From positions 4,092,001 to 4,156,000 of the forward strand of contig CACRXE010000001.1 of the NCBI GenBank assembly GCA_902685375.1: a stretch of DNA of 64,000 nucleotides, written 5' to 3'. Below, piece after piece: positions 60,101-64,000 of this stretch. The notes under the pieces were generated by a model. It saw nothing but the letters and a program-made list of their open reading frames with translations, ran no database searches and was not told the DNA's origin. The position numbers were made by a program, and so were the translations under genes. Each line of letters starts with the position of its first letter. Within the stretch, counting starts at the first letter, position 1. This DNA comes from Neostethus bicornis. Its lineage: Eukaryota; Chordata; Actinopteri; Atheriniformes; Phallostethidae.

Positions 60101-63100
60101 GAGCTGCACGGTTCAGAAAGTGACTCTGACAGCGTGGAAAGTGAACCTGCGAGGTTGGATTTATTGATTTTATTGTTTTATTCTGGTTTTACTTATTTAT
60201 ATTTTATTGTTTTATGATGTTTTTAATGAATGTGGTTTTGTATGTGGTTTTTAATGACTGTGTTGTCCTGGCGCTCTGGCTGCAAGTGAAGTTCCTAACG
60301 GACAAATAAAGTTATTATTGATTGATTGATTGATTGATTGGATTTGAGCAGCAGTTAGATTCTGAAACAGAGGATGAGGACTTGGATGGATTTGATAAAT
60401 GACTTTATGACTAAATAAAACCAACCAAACTCAGTTTTACTCCCGATTTATCTTTAAACACGCACGTGTGTGTGCGTATATGCGCGCGCGTTTATGTGTA
60501 TGTGTGTGTGTTGTCGTAAGGCGGACTTACGTAGTAGAGGATATGTATATAAAACCCGCGCCCTATCATCAGGAGCGCCTTATGTGTGTGTTAAATACAG
60601 AGCACGCAAAATTTGGACTGCGCCTTTTAATACGGTGCGCCCTATGGTCGTGAAAATACGGTATATTATTTACAAAGGTTTTCTCATATTTAAATAAAGT
60701 TGAGTCTATTCACTCCGCTGGGCGCCTCATATGAACAGGTGTTGCTGTATGCACAGTCCACAGTTGGTAGGAATAGCATTCTTGTGCTTTGTAGTGCACC
60801 ACTAAGGAACGTTCAGTTCTTTTCTTGCCACATTGGACGACAATATCCCCTTTATTTTGTATTTCTACTGAAAACTTGACTGCTTTTTTTTTTTTTTCCA
60901 TTGTTTATGTTCATATTTAATTGGTGTGTGTCATGGTTCCCTCGCCCTACCCCCGGAGGGAGCCCGGGACCTTCCCTCATCTGCCTGATTTGAGACACCT
61001 GATGGTGTTTGAGCCGCTGCCTTTTAAAAGGCTGTCTGTTTCTTCACCCACCACCAGAGGGAGCCTGGAACTTTCCCCTATCTGCCTGATTTGAGACACC
61101 TGATGGTGTTTTAGCATCTGCTGTTAAAAATACAGTCTGCCTTTCCTTTAGGGTCGGGTGATCATCAATTCCAGCCAGGTCTTCCTGGCTGCCTGACCAT
61201 GAGACTTTAAGACGTTCCACTAAACCATTTCCTTTTCAGCTTTACCAGACGGCCATACTTAAATAAACCATGTTTATTGTCCTCCACTTGGGTCCTAACC
61301 CTTGTTCTGTACCAACGTTGTGACAGTGTGTAAATATTTTTTGAGTTGTTTAGATATTCAATGTGTTCCAAATTATTATGTAAATGGAATTCCAGCATCA
61401 TCAAGATCAGCGCCTTGTTTATTTGATTGATATGAGTCCTCAAGGTTTTTTGATTCCTGAAGACAGATTTGCTTTTTGTGTCTGTGATAATCAGTTTGTC
61501 AGTTCAACCCAAATAATAATTAAAAAAAAAAAAAAAACCCAAAGACCGTTCCACATTATTAAGCAAATCCATATTTCTAACAATCTGGGAAAGAAAATGA
61601 TCTCTGCTGCTGGAAAACAGAAAATATGTGGATAGAAACTTTTTATTTTATACAAAAACATAAGTGTTTAATGAAATTTGTCGCGGATAAAGGTACGAAT
61701 AGGACGGACAAATATGCAGCTGCTAAAATGACATTACAAAGCAGCAAACAGGAAGTGTGTAGGATCGTATAGAGCCTTGCAGTTTTATAGAAACCTACAA
61801 AAACAAAACACTACACAAAAGACTCATCTGCATAATAATTTCGAACCGTTGAAATGTTTAAGAAAAAAACCATCAGAAATCTTTATCGATATGGCAACTT
61901 TTGCCAAACAATGCACAATAAAATAGAATGACAGATAATTTGGTGGCGGAAAGAAAATATTTTGTTACAAATGTATTTTATCTTTTTAGCCACTGACTTC
62001 AGAAACAACGCAGATTGTGACAATATTAACTAGAATGCGTTAGTGTCCTGTGCTAGCTAGGTTGCGCTTGGTTAGCGCATTGTAGGTTGTGCTACAATGC
62101 GCTAGCTAGCTACAATGGTTGTTCCTTTTAGTTTCCAGATGAGTTTATCCTCTTACGTTTGATTTTTTTCTGCTTGTTTACTGTTTATTTAACATCTTCA
62201 AGGTCTCTCATTTTACAAAAATGCAAATACGCTTTGGTTTATTTTGTTTTCACTCAAAATGAAAAGTAAAACTATCGGAAAAGAAAGTGAATGATGAAAT
62301 AAAGCAGTTAGAAAGACACCTAGCTAAACCTCACCGACAGAAACAACCACCAAACAGCAACTTAAGTATCTAGTTTTTTATGTTTGTTGTTATGTAATGT
62401 TTGTTTTGAGCTTCTGCTGCTTTAGTGAGGGTATTTGACCGGAACATCTTTCAAAGTTGTATATGAAAATAACATGAATCCTGTAGTTAATCAGAATCTT
62501 AATTTTTGTTCAGAAAATTTTGTATATTTTAAATAGGAACAAAGATATTTTCTATAAACCTCTATAAATACTTTCTGAGAAAAGAAAAAGAAGTAGAAAA
62601 TGAGGTTTCAGGGATTGAGGAGATTAAAAGACGAGAAAACAGGAGATAAATGTAGAAAACGTTGAACATACCGGCTCGCCAGCAATTCCTTTGTCCCCTG
62701 TAGGGCCAGAGAACCCCTGAATTCCCTGCAGACAGAAGATTCAGTGACTTAAAAAACGAGTAGATGCAGACACCATCTAACCGTCAGCCAAGTACACGCT
62801 GATCAAAACTGGTTCTGAGCATCATTATGTTCTCTTTAAGATAAAAAATGCAGCTTATTTTAAATTCTGTTTTTTTTTTTTGTACGTCTATGACTTTTAA
62901 AAGATGGACTCACAGAAAAACCTTTCGGACCTGTCTCCCCAGGCTCGCCGATCTTTCCCTAGAATGATGGTACAATTATACTCCATTTCTCAAGAGCAAT
63001 TTTTTTTTTAACAGAACACGTGATATTTTTCTAGTTGGTTTCAATCAACACAAGCAGAAAGAAAAACTCAATTAGTTTATTCCTTTTGTCAAAAAGTTTT

Positions 63101-63302
63101 ACCTGTGATCCAGGGAAACCGATTTTTCCTGGTGGACCATCGAGACCCTGAAGAGAAAATAAAAGGTCTTGAAATGTCTGATTCAATCTATTTCAGTTCA
63201 AGACAATTTATCAGCCTTGTCGGAGCTCATAAAAGTAGTAATTCTTACCTTTTTGCCTTCTAATCCCAACTCTCCCGTTGGACCATCAGGCCCTGTTGCT
63301 CC
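42678..63302 (-). CDS. col27a1: col27a1-like fibrillar procollagen (3' half)
   Basis: This gene encodes a type XXVII-like fibrillar collagen chain, a secreted cartilage and skin extracellular-matrix protein. It is translated as a procollagen and trimerises through its C-propeptide. Exons in transcript order are 63249-63302, 63103-63147, 62914-62958, 62672-62725, 59148-59201, 57504-57557, 57368-57421, 57231-57284, 57024-57131, 56288-56341, 56108-56215, 55968-56021, 55483-55536, 55323-55379, 55178-55231, 55053-55106, 54909-54962, 52990-53043, 51724-51831, 49605-49712, 49352-49459, 49167-49220, 47093-47155, 46953-47006, 46840-46875, 45670-45687, 45545-45580, 45428-45454, 45281-45331, 44964-45132, 43233-43342, 42933-43151 and 42678-42824. 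All phases agree. C-propeptide motifs (SRVQMNFLHLLS-like and LEVGP.CFL end) fit COL27A1 better than COL24A1 from memory. The 5' half lies beyond 64000. Confidence 0.9.
43405..43705 (+). mobile_element. Internally deleted F1 (RTE-like) derivative
   Basis: One frame joins an upstream F1 region (VQDCIKRKTLAKKKWDIKRT, VEVAKGKQAAFDDLYVKLNS) to the extreme 3' end (IWKKLTCCGEPRREMPKGEE). About 2 kb of RT coding sequence is absent. It ends at the GAGAAGAAGAC tail. It lies in the intron between C-propeptide exons 43233-43342 and 44964-45132. Confidence 0.75.
43890..44910 (+). mobile_element. F2 LINE fragment split by a Tc1-type MITE
   Basis: Bases 43890-44109 (GGTGGAATGCCCCCTGCATG...CCAACCCTCACC) and 44590-44910 (GGTCACCAGCTGTGGGTGGT...CAGCGGAACGG) are contiguous in other F2 copies. 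The break is at TA in CACCTATGGTCACC. The right half also has an internal deletion. Confidence 0.82.
44112..44587. mobile_element. Tc1-type MITE, 476 bp
   Basis: Ends CAGTGGTAGTCAAAAGTTTA and, inverted, CAGTGGTGGTCAAAAGTTTA. The inverted repeats run for about 80 bases (CATACACTTGTAAAGAACAT, AATGTCATGGCTGTCTTGAG, TTTCCAGTTATTTCAACAAC). TA on both sides (44110-44111, 44588-44589) is the classic Tc1/mariner duplication. No transposase remains. Confidence 0.92.
45281..45454 (-). CDS. col27a1: col27a1 end of triple helix and linker exons
   Basis: The exon at 45428-45454 (27 bases) reads GPPGIPLSF and is where the Gly-X-Y pattern ends. The exon at 45281-45331 (51 bases) reads KEDGLLFLDSPTTMRTE and leads into NKLVMDVPMLEQG of the C-propeptide. 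This stretch is the C-telopeptide/linker that would hold the procollagen C-proteinase site; no site can be assigned from sequence alone. Both exons have clean AG/GT boundaries and phase 0. Confidence 0.85.
45545..49712 (-). CDS. col27a1: col27a1 triple-helix exons, C-terminal block
   Basis: Eight Gly-X-Y exons lie at 49605-49712 (108), 49352-49459 (108), 49167-49220 (54), 47093-47155 (63), 46953-47006 (54), 46840-46875 (36), 45670-45687 (18) and 45545-45580 (36). All start with a Gly codon and are multiples of nine. The 63-base exon uses a GC donor (ATG|GCAAGT). The 18-base exon (GFQGPR) is a microexon flanked by good sites. Departure from the 54-base rule at the 3' end of the helix is usual for fibrillar collagens. 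Introns here hold RTE-like and F2 LINE fragments. Confidence 0.9.
45742..46797. mobile_element. Family-D non-autonomous element split by F1 LINE
   Basis: Termini GAGTTCCAAATTATT and AATAATTTGGAACAC are inverted repeats, and the interior includes CACTTCCTGTTTG..GCTTTGTA-like text (CATACTTCCTGTTTGTTCCT, ATTTTAGCAGCTGCTCTCTT). The same family is seen at 55564-55921 and 61362-61850. An F1 LINE (46009-46616) interrupts it. Confidence 0.65.
46009..46616 (+). mobile_element. F1 (RTE-like) LINE, 3' part with 192-residue open frame
   Basis: The open frame encodes MRLQGEEVKKVEDFKYLGST, SGVMCDRRVSAKMKGKVYKT and RRFMDTVKEDMKIVGVTEED and ends CGAS-stop. It is the C-terminal region after the RT palm and lacks the FADD box. 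The 3' end is CCGAAAGGAGAAGAAGAAG, a short trinucleotide tail as expected for the RTE group. Confidence 0.8.
47328..47735 (-). mobile_element. F2 LINE fragment
   Basis: The minus strand encodes EEMSFLRRVAVLSLRDRVRS then SAIWEDLGVEPLLLQVERS; the 3' end CGCTTATCCGGGGCCAGATC lies at the low side. It is in the 2-kb col27a1 intron 47156-49166. Confidence 0.72.
48781..48971 (+). mobile_element. Short F2 LINE insertion with target-site duplication
   Basis: It begins within F2 (GAGGAGACCAAGAGACCTGC) and runs to AGCGGAAGACAACAGAACGG. It is flanked by a perfect 9-bp repeat ACTCTACTT (48772-48780, 48972-48980), which fixes the F2 3' end at ...GAACGGA. A small deletion removes sequence after GAGACC. Confidence 0.8.
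49810..51600 (+). mobile_element. Degenerate LINE in col27a1 intron, with solo LTR inside
   Basis: Pieces in several frames read like the endonuclease-RT linker and RT start of a fish LINE: MVLVPKTVSAREPIHFRPVA then VTFHMIMTMERLILKHLRCL, and KEVKDFVDWFELNHLHINAT then KTK-stop MVALTHQNIEGLDIERV. Stops and frameshifts are numerous. It lies between exons 49605-49712 and 51724-51831. Confidence 0.65.
50058..50382 (+). mobile_element. Solo LTR
   Basis: It starts TGTCATGATCCCC and ends CGCTTCATGACA (TG...CA with TGTCATG inverse). It contains AAATAAACC as a polyadenylation-type signal and is related to the LTR at 60929. Flanks CTATG and CAATG match at four of five. No internal retroelement sequence is present, so it is a recombination remnant inserted in a LINE. 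Confidence 0.72.
51724..57557 (-). CDS. col27a1: col27a1 triple-helix exons, central block
   Basis: Fifteen Gly-X-Y exons lie between 57557 and 51724. They are 54 bases except 57024-57131, 56108-56215 and 51724-51831 (108 each) and 55323-55379 (57). The 57-base exon reads GEQGDDGKKEGPVGPPGDI, an imperfection of one extra residue (GKKE) in the Gly-X-Y repeat. COL27A1 and COL24A1 are known to have short helix imperfections, unlike collagens I-III, which supports the assignment. All boundaries are AG/GT and phase 0, so any exon can be skipped without losing frame. Confidence 0.92.
51950..52861 (+). mobile_element. 5'-truncated SINE split by a piggyBac-type MITE
   Basis: The SINE body (GTGTGGCCCCGCGACAGACT... 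to CCCCTCGCAACGG) ends at 52073. The SINE tail AAGAAGGTGATTGACTAACT resumes at 52838. The gap is filled by a TTAA-flanked element. Confidence 0.72.
52078..52835. mobile_element. piggyBac-type MITE (TTAA target)
   Basis: TTAA lies at 52074-52077 and again at 52836-52839. The ends carry matching sub-terminal inverted text: CGCTGTAGCCGTCAATGTGA at left and, inverted, CGCTATAACCGTCAATGTGA at right. The interior has no transposase. TTAA duplication is diagnostic for the piggyBac/Kolobok groups. Confidence 0.72.
54235..54478. mobile_element. hAT MITE fragment
   Basis: Only the right half is recognisable, ending AACGTTTGCCCACCTCTGG and containing TGTGGCCCACAAATC, shared with the elements at 39140 and 56398. 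Confidence 0.55.
55564..55921. mobile_element. Family-D non-autonomous element
   Basis: Termini GAGTTCTAAATTATTCTGCA and TGCATAATAATTTGGAACAC are inverted repeats. The interior shares CACTTCCTGTTTGCTGCTTT and TAGCAGCTGCTCTCTTAATC with the other two copies. It lies in the col27a1 intron 55537-55967. Confidence 0.68.
56398..56985. mobile_element. hAT MITE with perfect 8-bp duplication
   Basis: Ends CAAGCATGGGCAAACTACGG and CAGTTTGCCCACCCCTG. The duplication GTCTAAAC is exact (56390-56397, 56986-56993). The left end contains a 37-base tandem duplication (GCGGGCCACATGTGGCCTGT twice). It lies in the col27a1 intron 56342-57023. Confidence 0.9.
57870..58195 (+). mobile_element. Truncated F2 LINE fused to a MITE half
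   Basis: F2 sequence (VDMSFLRTVAGLSLRDQVRS then SAIREELGFEPLLLQVERSQ) stops abruptly at GGGCACGTCCC (58105). It is followed without spacer by AAAAAAAGTATCGATAAGAT...ATCGATAACCATCCCTA, the right arm of the palindromic MITE family seen at 803-1096. Confidence 0.68.
58255..58870 (-). mobile_element. F1 (RTE-like) LINE, 3' part
   Basis: The minus strand encodes MRLQREEIKKVEDFKYLGST, SGVMCDRRVSDRMKGKVYKT and EVAEMKMLRISLGVTKMDRI in one frame, then RTRGRTKRRFMDTVKEDMKI in another. The 3' end at 58255 has CTTCTTCTTTTGG on plus (the GAAGAAG tail). 5'-truncated and frameshifted. Confidence 0.8.
59148..63302 (-). CDS. col27a1: col27a1 triple-helix exons, 5'-most in window
   Basis: Exons lie at 63249-63302 (GATGPDGPTGELGLEGKK), 63103-63147 (GLDGPPGKIGFPGSQ), 62914-62958 (GKIGEPGETGPKGFS), 62672-62725 (GIQGFSGPTGDKGIAGEP) and 59148-59201 (GPPGPRGTLGLLGEIGQK). 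Two are 45-base cassettes, also typical of fibrillar collagen genes. The 3.5-kb intron 59202-62671 holds a pogo-like transposon, a solo LTR and another non-autonomous element. No further collagen exon was seen between 63303 and 64000. Confidence 0.92.
59701..60661 (+). mobile_element. pogo-like DNA transposon remnant
   Basis: Inverted ends CCGTAATTTCACGGCCATAA and, at right, CCGTATTTTCACGACCATAG, with TA on both sides (59699-59700, 60662-60663). Coding remnants include EKRHAYEAQFKLTAISCAG, the psq-type HTH start of pogo/Tigger-like proteins, then VDAWANVSAGTVVQDFLKAG and ISEELHGSESDSDS near the C-terminus. Most of the DDE domain is gone. A small tailed insertion sits at about 60161-60340. Confidence 0.75.
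60155..60345 (+). mobile_element. Short retroposed insert ending in (GATT)n
   Basis: GGATTT occurs at both sides of an insert that ends CAAATAAAGTTATTATTGAT followed by GATTGATTGATTGATT. Removing it rejoins the pogo-like text AGGTTGGATTTGAGCAGCAG. The AATAAA plus short tandem tail is that of LINE-mobilised sequences. Confidence 0.55.
60929..61325 (+). mobile_element. Solo LTR with internal tandem duplication
   Basis: It starts TGTCATGGTTCCC and ends ACCAACGTTGTGACA, with a perfect 5-bp duplication GTGTG (60924-60928, 61326-61330). Inside, a block of about 100 bases (CCGGAGGGAGCCCGGGACCT... to GAGACACCTGATGGTGTTT) is repeated with CCAGAGGGAGCCTGGAACTT. AAATAAACC serves as a polyadenylation-type signal. 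Probably from a Gypsy-type or retrovirus-like element; no internal genes are present. Confidence 0.8.
61362..61850. mobile_element. Family-D non-autonomous element
   Basis: Left end GTGTTCCAAATTATTATGTA; right end GCATAATAATTTCGAACCGT. It shares GCAGCAAACAGGAAGTGTGT (inverse of the copy at 55564) and related text. It lies in the col27a1 intron 59202-62671, directly after the solo LTR. Confidence 0.62.
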
Positions 63303-64000
63303 CTGAAACACAAGACAACTTTCACATCACCAATAGAGGTCACTGCAGCACCACAAGACAGACGCGTACGGTATGCTTTGATACAAATAAAACAAAAACT
63401 AATTAGAAGAGGAAAGAGAAATGTTTTCTCAATGATTTTCGGTTTAAAAAGCAGTAGCAATGCTTCCACGTCTCTAAAAACATTGATCAGTCACGTTAAA
63501 TATGATAACGATTTTACACTTTCAAACAGGTATTTCTAGCTTAACACCATGTCAAGTCAACCAACGCGTTGCGATTATATGAACACAACCGTCAAACAAA
63601 ATTGTTGTAAATTGCACAACGTCCCGCATGTCCAGGGAGCTGTAATGATAAATAGGAAGCAGGCAACGAACCAGAAAGCCCATCTGCTTTGCACCAACAA
63701 TGTAGACATTTCCCATCTCTGCTCTGCCTCACAGACACTGACTGAGCGAAATAAAACAGTCGGTGGATCAATTTCATGTAACACTGAATAAAACTGACAA
63801 TCAGCAGGCCGTGAGTTGGACAAAATTGAACGTGTTGCAATCGCAACGGAGACTACTGATGAAATAATTGGTGACTGTGCGCCGTGGGAGTTTGGCTCAT
63901 GGAGAACAACATAAGCTCAAGTGCTATAAGCCAATTACACAAAGAGCTGAATGAACACTGCTCATTAACATTCCTGTCTGGGGTACCTGCTACCCGCCGC
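63303..64000. other. col27a1 intron, nothing recognised
   Basis: No Gly-X-Y exon with splice sites and no transposon ends were found on either strand. The open frames here are not supported by any motif. Confidence 0.5.

Noticed and set aside
43303..64000. Expectation of mir-455, which lies in a COL27A1 intron in vertebrates.
   Set aside because: I looked for the mature 5p and 3p sequences on both strands by eye and saw neither. The hairpin belongs to a more 5' intron, expected beyond 64000.
1..64000. CRISPR arrays, operons, prophage or bacterial-type systems.
   Set aside because: Spliced vertebrate genes, poly-A signals and fish transposons show this is animal nuclear DNA. The only regularly spaced repeat is the 69-bp minisatellite, which has no unique spacers.

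Overview
The window is nuclear DNA from a ray-finned fish, most likely a percomorph teleost. It carries parts of two vertebrate multi-exon genes, both on the minus strand. The intronic and intergenic DNA is packed with the teleost mixture of Tc1/mariner, hAT, piggyBac and pogo-like DNA transposons, L2/Rex-like and RTE-like LINE fragments, a tRNA-headed SINE and solo LTRs. There is no operon structure, and all protein evidence comes from exons bounded by GT-AG (twice GC-AG) splice sites. Orthology is argued from protein motifs recalled from memory; no database search was possible.

Gene 1 (bases 1-33509, minus strand) is a centrosomal coiled-coil gene of the CDK5RAP2/myomegalin/centrosomin family, best called cdk5rap2. 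I could build 22 exons plus a 20-base partial exon whose reading phases all join. It runs from an ATG at 33509 through a CM1 (gamma-tubulin-complex-binding) exon at 15047-15157 into a long coiled coil that leaves the window at base 1. Within the gene lies a second possible first exon (5736-6761). It has its own ATG preceded by an in-frame stop and encodes a CxxC...CxxC zinc-finger-like N-terminus of the kind known from long myomegalin (PDE4DIP). Its donor is in the same phase as the preceding CM1-isoform exon, so the locus can encode a CM1 isoform and a CM1-less zinc-finger isoform.

Gene 2 (39884-63302, minus strand) is the 3' half of a fibrillar procollagen, best called col27a1. There are 28 Gly-X-Y exons, mostly 54 or 108 bases and one of 57 bases with a one-residue imperfection. 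They are followed by a non-helical linker exon and four exons encoding a COLFI C-propeptide with eight cysteines and the terminal sequence VGPVCFL. A 2.8-kb transposon-free tract with a terminal AATAAA is the likely 3' UTR. The two genes are tail-to-head, about 6 kb apart.

Layout: 1-6.8 kb, compact cdk5rap2 coiled-coil exons and the alternative first exon; 6.8-33.5 kb, N-terminal exons separated by long introns full of nested transposons (intron 1 alone is 11.8 kb); 33.5-39.9 kb, promoter side and intergenic repeats; 39.9-45.5 kb, col27a1 3' UTR and C-propeptide; 45.5-63.3 kb, triple-helix exons interleaved with insertions; 63.3-64 kb, intron with nothing recognised. The nested insertions give a relative time order at many points, such as Tc1 in SINE, hAT in LINE, piggyBac in SINE, LTR in LINE and hAT in Tc1.
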